Below are positions 6,109 to 12,630 of a DNA stretch of 13,053 bases, piece after piece; the stretch's first letter is position 1, and every line of letters begins with the position of its first letter. Source of the stretch: an uncultured Stenotrophomonas sp. (lineage in GTDB: Bacteria; Pseudomonadota; Gammaproteobacteria; Xanthomonadales; Xanthomonadaceae); contig CAMICU010000088.1 of the NCBI GenBank assembly GCA_946223375.1, forward strand, positions 1 to 13,053, read 5' to 3'. The translations under genes were made by a program, and so were the position numbers. Under the pieces are notes generated by a model. The model was not told where the DNA came from, ran no database searches, and saw only the letters and a list, made by a program, of their open reading frames with translations.

Positions 6109-6480
6109 TCAGCGCCGGGCGGCACCGAGTGCCAGCAGCACCCAGCCGACCATCAACGTGATGCCACCGGCCGGTGCCAGCGTGGTCGGCCACTGCGCCA
6201 GTGCGCCACCGACCAGGCTGCCGGAGAACAGCAGCGTGCCCAGCAGCAGTGCGTACAGGCCAACCCGGCCAAGCCCGCTGATCGATGATGCCCCCAGCGC
6301 CACCAGCACCGCGCCGTGTCCGAACGCATACAGCGCTGCGGTGTTCAGGTGCGACTGCGCCAACGGCTCGGCAACACCGTGCGAGGCGTAGGCCGAAAGC
6401 CCTACCGCGGCGGCGGCCAGCAGCCCACCGCAGAACGCCAGAAAGGAAGGTTTACGCCCACGCCGCTCCTGCACAAACAT
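6109..6480 (-). CDS. DUF423 family membrane protein (YgdD-like)
   Basis: A 123-residue integral membrane protein with about four hydrophobic segments. It carries the DUF423 features: an N-terminal segment ending GLSAYASHGV, then LNTAALYAFGHGAVLVAL, LLGTLLFSGSLVGG and a Gly/Pro-rich APAGGITLMVGWVLLA near the C-terminus. The ATG at 6480 has an AGGAG ribosome-binding site 5-6 nt upstream on the minus strand. The family is widespread and has no established biochemical role. It precedes the glycosylase gene and probably shares its transcript. Confidence 0.88.
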   Translation of the reverse strand: MFVQERRGRKPSFLAFCGGLLAAAAVGLSAYASHGVAEPLAQSHLNTAALYAFGHGAVLVALGASSISGLGRVGLYALLLGTLLFSGSLVGGALAQWPTTLAPAGGITLMVGWVLLALGAARR

Positions 6481-6510
6481 GTCATCTCCTGTCGGCCAGT
6501 TCCAATGGCC

Positions 6511-6544
6511 AAAAAAAAACGCGCCGCAGGAAGCGGCGCGTTTT
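6511..6544 (-). terminator. Rho-independent terminator, possibly bidirectional
   Basis: A perfect 9-bp stem, ACGCGCCGC (6519-6527) and GCGGCGCGT (6533-6541), encloses an AGGAA loop. Reading the minus strand it is followed by a T9 run (6519 to 6511), so it ends the SRPBCC/GyrI-like transcript. The plus side has four T residues (6541-6544), so it may also work weakly the other way. Confidence 0.9.
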
Positions 6545-6549
6545 CGTTC

Positions 6550-6566
6550 ATCACTGCATCAGTGAT
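6550..6566. repeat. Perfect 7-bp inverted repeat, 17 bp overall
   Basis: ATCACTG and CAGTGAT flank a CAT spacer. It lies between the stop codon of the SRPBCC gene (6580) and its terminator (6519-6541), and about 70 nt upstream of the DUF423 start. It could be an RNA hairpin in the 3' end of the SRPBCC transcript or an operator for the DUF423-glycosylase genes. Its context does not decide between these. Confidence 0.5.
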
Positions 6567-6579
6567 ATCCGGGCAATGC

Positions 6580-7725
6580 TTACTTGACTGCCCAGTACAC
6601 GTCGTAGGAACCCTCGGTGGTGAAGCCCTTGGCAACACCGCCCTTCCAGGATTCGTACGGACGATCGATCACTTCGTAGCCGTTGGTGGTCGCCCATGCA
6701 CGCAGTGCGTTGCGGGCGATGTCCAGACCTGCCATGTGGCCGGCGTAGGAAGCGAAGGCCGAACGATGCGGTGCGGCGTGGACGTAGGTCACCGGGTTGC
6801 CCGACGGGATCTTCACGTTCAGCGCGCCATCGGCAGCAGCGACCGGAGCGGCGGCGGCAGCAGCCTCGCCTTCCTTCTTGTCGCCTTCGGCAGCAGCGGC
6901 CGGAGCGGCACCGCTGCGCTTGCGCACCGGCTGCACCACGTCGAACGCGTACTTCTCGGCACCGAAGTCGGTGGTCACGATGCGGACCGGACCGGCGGCT
7001 TCAAGACCGTTGGCTTCCATCGCACGCTTGATCCACTCCTGGTTGTCCTCGATGGACTGGCGGATGGTGTCGTTGTTGCGATCGATGTTGCCGGCGTTGA
7101 CGACCAGCAGGTCCTGGGCCGGCAGTTCGACCAGCTTCAGATCGGTCAGCGGGGCTTCGGCAGCGCGGTAGTCCACGTTCGGCACCGAGGCCAACATGTT
7201 GGCCATGCGCGACAGGCCCAGCTTGACGTCGTCGCCGATGTGGCGGCTCACGTACAGGCCGGCGTAACGGCCGAACAGGTCGAAGCCGTACTTGACGCTG
7301 TATTCCTGGGTGATCTTGACGTTGCGGTCGTTCTTACCAGTCGGCTCGAGGGTGAAGGTGGTGACCTTGTCGTGACCACGGGTCTGGTCATCGATGGCGA
7401 TCACGACACGCTTGTTCTTCTCGCTCTCGGTGATCTCCCAGCTGCCCTGGCCCAGGGTGCTTTCCTTGGAGCTGTAATCCAGACGGGCGCCCTTGCCGGC
7501 ATCCGGGCCGCTGAGCTTCAGCTCAACACCCTTGTCGCGCAGCACCAGCGGGTTCCAGTCCTTGAAGCGACGGAGGCTGTTGACCGTGTCATACACGATC
7601 GTCATCTTGCGATTGGTTTCGATGCTTTCGGAAATATGGCGCTCGCCCGGCAGGCACACGCCAATGATGACGAACAGGCCAGCCACGATCCCCAAGGCAA
7701 TCAGGAACTCGATAATACGGGTCAT
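6580..7725 (-). CDS. Membrane-anchored SRPBCC plus GyrI-like domain protein
   Basis: A 381-residue protein. Residues 4-24 form a hydrophobic anchor (IIEFLIALGIVAGLFVIIG); Cys24 is preceded by Val, so there is no good lipobox. Residues about 28-180 look like an SRPBCC (polyketide cyclase/START-like) domain, with RFKDWNPLVLRD and a beta-rich core, a fold that encloses hydrophobic ligands. Residues about 190-381 look like a GyrI-like/effector-binding domain (LVELPAQDLLVVNAG to YDVYWAVK). This is interrupted at 272-301 by an Ala-rich, Lys/Glu-containing low-complexity insert. Topology suggests that most of the protein faces the periplasm. The ATG at 7725 is preceded by GGAG on the minus strand. 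It is monocistronic, with a terminator at 6511-6544. The ligand is unknown. Confidence 0.8.
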   Translation of the reverse strand: MTRIIEFLIALGIVAGLFVIIGVCLPGERHISESIETNRKMTIVYDTVNSLRRFKDWNPLVLRDKGVELKLSGPDAGKGARLDYSSKESTLGQGSWEITESEKNKRVVIAIDDQTRGHDKVTTFTLEPTGKNDRNVKITQEYSVKYGFDLFGRYAGLYVSRHIGDDVKLGLSRMANMLASVPNVDYRAAEAPLTDLKLVELPAQDLLVVNAGNIDRNNDTIRQSIEDNQEWIKRAMEANGLEAAGPVRIVTTDFGAEKYAFDVVQPVRKRSGAAPAAAAEGDKKEGEAAAAAAPVAAADGALNVKIPSGNPVTYVHAAPHRSAFASYAGHMAGLDIARNALRAWATTNGYEVIDRPYESWKGGVAKGFTTEGSYDVYWAVK

Positions 7726-8130
7726 TCAGGAGTCTCCGGGGCCGATCCCACGGCCGGGTTAGATGAAGCGAAGCCCCCATCCTATCAGGCTTTTCGCGTG
7801 TTGTTGATCACAAATGGCGCACCGGTTTCCCTTGCCGATCACGCTGTCCCATTGTCTGGGCGCAGGTTAACGCATCAACCCCCAACCATACGCACTTTCA
7901 GGCGATGGCATGGGGCGCATGGCGCGCCTTCCTGAACATTTTCACTCCAGCGCGCAGCCAGCACCAGCACTCTGTTTGGCACCTGCGCACCGCACCTCAC
8001 GCCGGCCGCCAAATCGCTTGCGGATCAACGGCCTCGGCCGGCCGAACGATGACCGCATCAACACCGCGACGCCGGCCCAGGCGCTGCGGCCGCGCCGGCA
8101 GGCGCATGCCGCAATGCGGCAATTGCCCGC
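7726..8130. other. Gene-free stretch upstream of the SRPBCC gene
   Basis: About 405 bp separate the SRPBCC start from the stop of the response regulator, both on the minus strand. The part nearest the SRPBCC gene (to about 7900) is less GC-rich and probably holds its promoter. The rest (7910-8130) is GC-rich and open in several frames, but none has a convincing start, ribosome-binding site or recognisable product. A small hairpin at 8107-8121 (TGCCGC/GCGGCA) has no T tract on either side, so it is a poor terminator. I see no clear gene here. Confidence 0.55.
7779..7807 (-). promoter_or_regulatory. Possible promoter of the SRPBCC gene
   Basis: Reading the minus strand, TCAACA (7807-7802) and TAGGAT (7784-7779) are separated by exactly 17 nt. 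Each matches four of six sigma-70 consensus positions. Transcription would start near 7772, giving a leader of about 46 nt. The overlapping TGATCA palindrome (7805-7810) could be a site for a regulator. Confidence 0.35.
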
Positions 8131-8772
8131 TCATACCAGCTGCAGCTCGAACGCCTTGAGCACCGCGCGGGTGCGGTCGCGCACGCCCAGCTTGGAAAGG
8201 ATGTTGGAGACATGGTTCTTGATGGTGCCCTCCGCCACCCCCAGCGAGTTGGCGATCTCCTTGTTGGAGAAGCCGCTGGCCATCAGGCGCAGGATCTCGG
8301 TTTCACGGTCGGTCAGCGGATCCGGGCGGTCCAGGCTGACGAACTCGTTGCGCATGTGCTCCAGCCCGGACAGCAGGCGCTGGGTCACCGCCGGCTGCAC
8401 CAGCGATCCACCCTCGGCCACGGTGCGGATCGCCCCGACCAGCTGCTCCAGGGTCACATCCTTGAGCAGATAGCCCTTGGCCCCGGCCTTGAGCCCGGCC
8501 AGCACCAGCTGGTCGTCGTCGAAGGTGGTCAGGATGATCGACGGCGGCAGCTGGCCCAGCCGGCTCAGCGTCTGCAGCGCCTCCAGGCCGGACATCACCG
8601 GCATGCGCATGTCCATCAGCACCACGTCCGGCTTGACGGTCGGGATCAGCTCGACCGCCTGGCGGCCATCGGTGGCCTCGGCCACCACCTCGATGCTGTC
8701 GTCCAGCGCCAGCAGGGAACGGATGCCCTGCCGTACCAGGGTTTGGTCGTCGACCAGACAGACACGGATCAT
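8131..8772 (-). CDS. NarL/LuxR-type response regulator (DesR-like)
   Basis: A 213-residue response regulator. The receiver domain (1-120) has the acidic pair Asp8-Asp9, the phosphoacceptor Asp54 in VVLMDMRMP, Thr82/Thr83 and the conserved Lys104 in YLLKD. The C-terminal LuxR-type helix-turn-helix (about 152-213) carries PLTDRETEILRLMASGFSNK and GTIKNHVSNILSKLGV. It is most like regulators paired with DesK-type kinases. The ATG at 8772 shares a base with the kinase stop (TGATG) and lies 7 nt after AAGGAG. A GTG three bases earlier (8775) is possible but too close to the ribosome-binding site. No intrinsic terminator is seen downstream. The target genes are not in this window. Confidence 0.92.
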   Translation of the reverse strand: MIRVCLVDDQTLVRQGIRSLLALDDSIEVVAEATDGRQAVELIPTVKPDVVLMDMRMPVMSGLEALQTLSRLGQLPPSIILTTFDDDQLVLAGLKAGAKGYLLKDVTLEQLVGAIRTVAEGGSLVQPAVTQRLLSGLEHMRNEFVSLDRPDPLTDRETEILRLMASGFSNKEIANSLGVAEGTIKNHVSNILSKLGVRDRTRAVLKAFELQLV

Positions 8773-9971
8773 CACTCAACTCCTTGGGGCCCGGAGGCCA
8801 GCATCATATTGGTTACCACAGGCAGACTGGCGCGCAGCCGGAAACCGCTGCCCCGGCTCGCCGCCAGATCCAGGGTGCCGCCGTACTGGGCCAGCCGCTC
8901 ACGCATCCCGCGCAGGCCATTTCCCGGCATGATCACCTCAACATCGCCGCCGATGCCGTCATCATGCGCCTCGATGACGATTTGCCCGGCCTGCCGCTCG
9001 ACCCGCACCCACAGGTTGCGCGCGCCGGCATGACGGACCGCATTGGTGATGATCTCCTGGGTACAGCGCAGCAGCACATGGGCGCGCTCGGGGTCATCGA
9101 CGTTCAGCGGATCCTCGATGTCCAGGTGGATCTCCAGCGAAGGCACCCGCTCGGTCAGCGGGCGCAGCGCCGCGGCCAGGTCGATCGCGCCGCTCTCCCG
9201 CAGCTGGCTGACCGCCTCGCGCACGTCGGTCAACAGCAGCTTGGCCAGGGTGTGCGCCTGGCGCACATGCTCCTGCGCCTGCCCCTCGGTGATATGCCCG
9301 GCCACTTCCAGATTCAGGCTCAGCGCAGTCAGGTGGTGGCCGAGCAGGTCATGCAGCTCGCGGGAAATGCGGGTGCGCTCGTTGACCCGCGCGCTTTCAG
9401 CCAGCAGCAAGCGGGTGGCGCGCAGCTCGGCATTGAGCCGGCGCTGCTCCTCGCGCGCCTGGGTCTGCTGGCGCGCGACCAGGCTGGTCACGAACACGAA
9501 CATCGAGAAGCCGCCGTACAGCAGCGACTGCAGCAGCGCCTCGAACAGCGGCAGGCCCATGATCAGGCTGTAGACCGGCAGCACCGCCAGCTGGCTGACC
9601 ACCAGCCAGACCACCCCGACCCGCTTGCTCAGCAGCCACGGAATCACCCCGGCGGCGACCATCATCAGGATGCTGCCCAGTCCGGTCCCGGAGATGTAGC
9701 TGACCGCCAGTGCCGACACCGTCAGCACCAGCAGCGCGACCCGGTCGTACCAGCCGGTATGGCCGGCCGCGCTCAGGCCACGGGTCAGCCAGAAGTAGCA
9801 CCCGCCGAAGGCCAGGTAGGCCGCGAACAGCCACACCGCCTCGCCGGCGCCGGGCTGGAGCATGCCCTCCTCCGGCGCGTACTGGGTGTAGATCAGCGGC
9901 AGGCTGACCAGGGCCCAGGTGAACAGGCCGGCCAGGCGGAGGACGCGAGTGTGGCTGAGGTATCCCAACAT
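8772..9971 (-). CDS. DesK/NarX-type sensor histidine kinase (HisKA_3)
   Basis: A 399-residue integral-membrane sensor kinase, the partner of the response regulator it overlaps by one base. The N-terminal half has about five to six hydrophobic segments (residues 10-165) with no large extracytoplasmic domain, typical of kinases that sense signals within the membrane. A coiled-coil-like stretch (168-200, QQTQAREEQRRLNAEL) leads to the HisKA_3 dimerisation domain, with phospho-accepting His207 in RELHDLLGHH. The HATPase domain shows an N box with Asn310 (EIITNAVRHA), a G1 box DDGIGG (337-342) and a G2 box GNGLRGM (350-356). ATG 9971 is chosen because the frame upstream to 10100 reads as intergenic, Gly/Arg-rich sequence. 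The signal is unknown; DesK itself senses membrane fluidity. Confidence 0.9.
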   Translation of the reverse strand: MLGYLSHTRVLRLAGLFTWALVSLPLIYTQYAPEEGMLQPGAGEAVWLFAAYLAFGGCYFWLTRGLSAAGHTGWYDRVALLVLTVSALAVSYISGTGLGSILMMVAAGVIPWLLSKRVGVVWLVVSQLAVLPVYSLIMGLPLFEALLQSLLYGGFSMFVFVTSLVARQQTQAREEQRRLNAELRATRLLLAESARVNERTRISRELHDLLGHHLTALSLNLEVAGHITEGQAQEHVRQAHTLAKLLLTDVREAVSQLRESGAIDLAAALRPLTERVPSLEIHLDIEDPLNVDDPERAHVLLRCTQEIITNAVRHAGARNLWVRVERQAGQIVIEAHDDGIGGDVEVIMPGNGLRGMRERLAQYGGTLDLAASRGSGFRLRASLPVVTNMMLASGPQGVE

Positions 9972-10067
9972 GCCTGCATGGTAAGGACAGCGGGCGCCCG
10001 GCGCCCTCCCACGGAAGTCATGCATGCCGGGGCCGGCGGCCGATGCTCGCCCGGCCCGCCACCCCAT

Positions 10068-10075
10068 GCGATAAT
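10068..10075 (+). promoter_or_regulatory. Probable extended -10 promoter of the GNAT-min operon
   Basis: GATAAT (10070-10075) matches the -10 consensus at five of six positions and is preceded by TGC, giving the TGn of an extended -10. The -35 region 17 nt upstream (TCGCCC) is poor, as extended -10 promoters tolerate. A start near 10082 gives a leader of about 42 nt with GGAG just before the ATG at 10124. The element stands out in a very GC-rich divergent intergenic region. Confidence 0.5.
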
Positions 10076-10123
10076 CGCCGGCGCAACCGCACAGACCCAC
10101 CGCTTCACCCCCACGGAGTCACA

Positions 10124-10714
10124 ATGTCGATTGTCATCCGCGACGTGCGCGAGCACGAGCTCGATTCCGTCCTGGCACTGAACAACAACGCTGGCCTGGC
10201 CATCCTGCCGCTGGACGCGGCCAAGGTGCGTCGCTTCTACGAGACCGCCGAATACTTCCGGGTGGCCGAGCGCGACGGCAACATGGCCGGCTTCCTGGTC
10301 GGCTACGGCAGCAACAGCGCCCACGACAGCTGCAACTTCGCGTGGTTCCAGCAGCGTTGCCCCAGCTTCTTCTACATCGACCGCATCGTGGTCGCCAGCC
10401 GCCGCCGCGGCGGTGGCGTCGGCCGTGCGTTCTATGCCGACGCGCAGAGCTATGCCGAACTGCGCTACCCGCAGATGGCCTGCGAGGTGTTCCTGGACCA
10501 CGGCGCCGATGCCGCGCTGCTGTTCCATGGCAGCTTCGGTTTCCGCGAGGTCGGCCAGAACACCATGCCCGACGTCGACGTGCGGGCCAGCATGCTGCTC
10601 AAGGACCTGTGCAGCTACGAATGGGTGAAGGAAACCTATGGCGACAACCTGCCCGACGTTCCGTGGGTAGGTCACACACGCCGGCCCCTGCAGCAGCGGC
10701 CGACGGGAACCTGA
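10124..10714 (+). CDS. GNAT family N-acetyltransferase
   Basis: A 196-residue acetyl-CoA-dependent acyltransferase. The core is recognisable. An N-terminal strand and helix (IVIRDVREHELDSVLALNN) lead to motif A, FYIDRIVVASRRRGGGVGRA (83-102), whose RRGGGVG loop binds the CoA pyrophosphate. It continues through CEVFLDHGADAALLFHGSFGF (120-140), the typical motif-B region ending in 'GF.EVG'. The acceptor substrate is not known. The ATG at 10124 follows CGGAG at good spacing; the frame is open further upstream but crosses the putative promoter. The stop is 1 nt before the minC start, so it is in one operon with minCDE. Whether it modifies a division protein or is just a passenger is open. Confidence 0.88.
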   Translation: MSIVIRDVREHELDSVLALNNNAGLAILPLDAAKVRRFYETAEYFRVAERDGNMAGFLVGYGSNSAHDSCNFAWFQQRCPSFFYIDRIVVASRRRGGGVGRAFYADAQSYAELRYPQMACEVFLDHGADAALLFHGSFGFREVGQNTMPDVDVRASMLLKDLCSYEWVKETYGDNLPDVPWVGHTRRPLQQRPTGT

Positions 10715-10715
10715 G

Positions 10716-11474
10716 ATGGCAGTGAATCTGGATTACGAACAGGCTGGTGAACTGAAAATCGGGCAGGTCGGCATCGCCAACCTGCGCATCCGCACCCTCG
10801 ATGTGGCGCGACTGACCCAGGAAATGCGCGAGCGGGTCGTCCGCGCACCCAAGTTGTTTGGCCGCGCCGCGGTGATCCTGGACTTCGGCGGGCTCAGCCA
10901 GCTCCCCGACCTGGCCACCGCGCAGGCATTGCTGGACGGGCTCCGCGACGCCGGCGTGCTGCCGGTCGCCCTGGCCTATGGCACGCAGGAAACCGAACGG
11001 CTGGCCGAACAGCTCGGGCTGCCGCTGCTGGCCAAGTTCCGCGCCCAGTACGAACGCAGCGAAGCCGAGCCCGCGCCCCCGGCACCGCGTGTCGCGGAAC
11101 CCAAGCCCGCGCCGTCCGTCGCCGCGACCCCCGCCGCGGCACCACAACCGGGCCGCATGCAGTTGAGCACGGTCCGCTCGGGCCAGCAGCTGTACGCCGA
11201 GAACTGCGACCTGACCGTACTCTCAACGGTGGGTGCCGGTGCCGAGGTGATCGCCGACGGCAGCATCCACATCTACGGTACGCTGCGGGGCCGTGCACTG
11301 GCAGGCGCACAAGGCAACGAGGGCGCGCGGATCTTCTGCCGCGACTTCCATGCTGAACTGGTCGCCATTGCAGGACGTTACAAGGTACTGGACGATATCC
11401 CGGACAACCTGCGTGGCAAGGCCGTACAGGTCTGGCTGGAGCAGGACCAGATCATGATCGCTGCGCTGGATTGA
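10716..11474 (+). CDS. minC: Septum site-determining protein MinC
   Basis: A 252-residue inhibitor of FtsZ ring assembly, recruited to polar membrane by MinD. The N-terminal domain (about 1-112) has the alpha/beta pattern of MinC_N, with AAVILDFGGLSQLPDLATAQ at 51-70. A Pro/Ala-rich linker spans about 114-147. The C-terminal beta-helix domain (150-252) begins with the conserved STVRSGQQLYAENCDLTVLS (151-170), including the RSGQ motif that contacts MinD, and has Gly-rich turns (GAEVIADGSIHIYGTLRGRA). The length is a little over the 231 residues of E. coli MinC because of the linker. The ATG at 10716 is 1 nt after the GNAT stop. A run of 32 nt separates it from minD. Confidence 0.96.
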   Translation: MAVNLDYEQAGELKIGQVGIANLRIRTLDVARLTQEMRERVVRAPKLFGRAAVILDFGGLSQLPDLATAQALLDGLRDAGVLPVALAYGTQETERLAEQLGLPLLAKFRAQYERSEAEPAPPAPRVAEPKPAPSVAATPAAAPQPGRMQLSTVRSGQQLYAENCDLTVLSTVGAGAEVIADGSIHIYGTLRGRALAGAQGNEGARIFCRDFHAELVAIAGRYKVLDDIPDNLRGKAVQVWLEQDQIMIAALD

Positions 11475-11494
11475 CGCAGCCCACCCGAACATTC

Positions 11495-11500
11495 AGGAGA
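11495..11500 (+). promoter_or_regulatory. Ribosome-binding site that fixes the minD TTG start
   Basis: AGGAGA is the only good Shine-Dalgarno sequence in the minC-minD gap. It lies 6 nt before TTG at 11507, which opens an N-terminus matching other MinD proteins. An earlier in-frame start at 11471 lies upstream of this site and would add 12 residues not seen in the family. Confidence 0.8.
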
Positions 11501-11506
11501 AATCCT

Positions 11507-12316
11507 TTGGCTGAAATCATCGTAGTCACTTCCGGCAAAGGCGGCGTGGGCAAGACCACTTCCAGCGCCAGCATCGCCTGCGGGCTCGCACGCCGCGGCA
11601 AGAAGGTCGCCGTCATCGACTTCGACGTCGGCCTGCGCAACCTCGACCTGATCATGGGCTGCGAGCGCCGGGTGGTGTACGACTTCGTCAACGTCGTCCA
11701 TGGCGAAGCCACGCTGAAGCAGGCCCTGATCAAGGACAAGCGCTTCGACAACCTGTACGTGCTGGCCGCCTCGCAGACCCGCGACAAGGACGCACTGAAC
11801 AAGGAAGGCGTGGAGAAGGTCCTCAAGGACCTGGCCGCCGACGACTTCGATTTCATCATCTGCGACTCCCCGGCCGGCATCGAGAAAGGTGCGTTCCTGG
11901 CGATGTACTTCGCTGATCGCGCCGTGGTCGTGGTGAACCCGGAAGTGTCCTCGGTGCGCGACTCGGACCGCATCATCGGCCTGCTCGACTCCAAGACCGC
12001 CAATGCCGAAGCCGGCAAGAACGTCCCGGCGTTCCTGCTGCTCACCCGCTACAGCCCGGTGCGGGTGGAAAGCGGCGAGATGCTCAGCATCACCGACGTG
12101 GAGGAAGTGCTGGGCCTGAAGGCCATCGGCGTCATCCCCGAATCCGGTGACGTGCTCAACGCCTCCAACAAGGGCGAGCCGGTCATCCTGGATGCCGAAT
12201 CCCCGGCCGGCCAGGCCTATGAGGACGCGGTTGCACGCATCCTGGGCGAGGAGCGCCCGATGCGCTTCACGACGGTCGAGAAGAAGGGCTTCTTCAGCAA
12301 GCTGTTCGGAGGGTGA
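11507..12316 (+). CDS. minD: Septum site-determining ATPase MinD
   Basis: A 269-residue ParA/MinD-family ATPase (E. coli MinD is 270). It dimerises with ATP on the membrane, carries MinC, and is released by MinE. The deviant Walker A is at 10-18 (GKGGVGKTT, signature Lys11 and P-loop Lys16), followed by switch I Asp40 in DFDVGLRNLD and Walker B/switch II at 117-126 (IICDSPAGIE, Asp120). The C-terminus ends in an amphipathic membrane-targeting helix, KKGFFSKLFGG. The start is TTG 11507 with AGGAGA 6 nt upstream; the product begins (M)AEIIVVTSGKGG, as expected. Between it and minE, 2 nt remain. Confidence 0.97.
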   Translation: MAEIIVVTSGKGGVGKTTSSASIACGLARRGKKVAVIDFDVGLRNLDLIMGCERRVVYDFVNVVHGEATLKQALIKDKRFDNLYVLAASQTRDKDALNKEGVEKVLKDLAADDFDFIICDSPAGIEKGAFLAMYFADRAVVVVNPEVSSVRDSDRIIGLLDSKTANAEAGKNVPAFLLLTRYSPVRVESGEMLSITDVEEVLGLKAIGVIPESGDVLNASNKGEPVILDAESPAGQAYEDAVARILGEERPMRFTTVEKKGFFSKLFGG

Positions 12317-12318
12317 CG

Positions 12319-12576
12319 ATGGGACTTTTTGATTTCCTCAAGGCCAAGAAGACCACCGCCGAAACCGCCAAGAACCGCCTGCAGATCATCATCGCGCAGG
12401 AACGCAGCCACCGTGGCGGCCCGGATTACCTGCCGCTGCTGCAGCGCGAGCTGCTGGAAGTGATCAAGAAGTACGTCAACATCGACGCCGACGCGGTGAA
12501 GGTGGACCTGGTCAAGGATGGCGAGCACGACGTGCTCGATATCTCCGTGGCCTTGCCCGAAGGCCCGCAGGCCTGA
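12319..12576 (+). CDS. minE: Cell division topological specificity factor MinE
   Basis: An 85-residue protein that stimulates MinD ATPase and drives the Min pattern. The N-terminal membrane-binding and anti-MinCD region is at 1-35 (GLFDFLKAKKTTAETAKNRL, then QIIIAQER), and the topological specificity domain follows (YLPLLQRELLEVIKKYV, 37-53, and a VLDISVALPE strand). It lines up along its length with the 88-residue E. coli protein. ATG 12319 sits 5 nt after GGAGGG (12308-12313). A GTG at 12313 overlaps that ribosome-binding site and would add two residues, so it is rejected. It is the last min gene before the terminator at 12592-12624. Confidence 0.96.
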   Translation: MGLFDFLKAKKTTAETAKNRLQIIIAQERSHRGGPDYLPLLQRELLEVIKKYVNIDADAVKVDLVKDGEHDVLDISVALPEGPQA

Positions 12577-12591
12577 TACCGCGACACCCTT

Positions 12592-12624
12592 CCGGGGCCG
12601 CCAGACAGCGGCCCCGGTGGTTTT
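12592..12624 (+). terminator. Rho-independent terminator of the min operon
   Basis: A perfect 10-bp GC-rich stem, CCGGGGCCGC (12592-12601) and GCGGCCCCGG (12608-12617), has a CAGACA loop. It is followed by TGGTTTT, with four T residues at 12621-12624. The stem is very stable and begins 15 nt after the minE stop. The T tract is short and interrupted, so some read-through is possible. Confidence 0.85.
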
Positions 12625-12630
12625 GAAACC

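Noticed and set aside
6102..6125. Upstream GTG start for the DNA glycosylase
   Set aside because: No Shine-Dalgarno sequence precedes it and it would overlap the DUF423 gene, whereas ATG 6101 has GAGG at good spacing.
6316..7935. Plus-strand open frame of 539 codons opposite the SRPBCC gene
   Set aside because: It runs through the terminator at 6511-6544 and across the SRPBCC gene's own start region, and its product has no recognisable motif.
8107..8121. Terminator after the response regulator gene
   Set aside because: The 6-bp stem has no T tract on either strand, so it does not meet the intrinsic terminator pattern.
9972..10100. N-terminal extension of the kinase by 43 residues
   Set aside because: It would cross the extended -10 element of the divergent operon and reads as Gly/Arg/Ala-rich sequence unlike the family's N-terminus.
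8784..10181. Plus-strand open frame of 465 codons opposite the histidine kinase
   Set aside because: The kinase H, N and G boxes are all on the minus strand; the antisense product is Gln/Arg/His-rich shadow.
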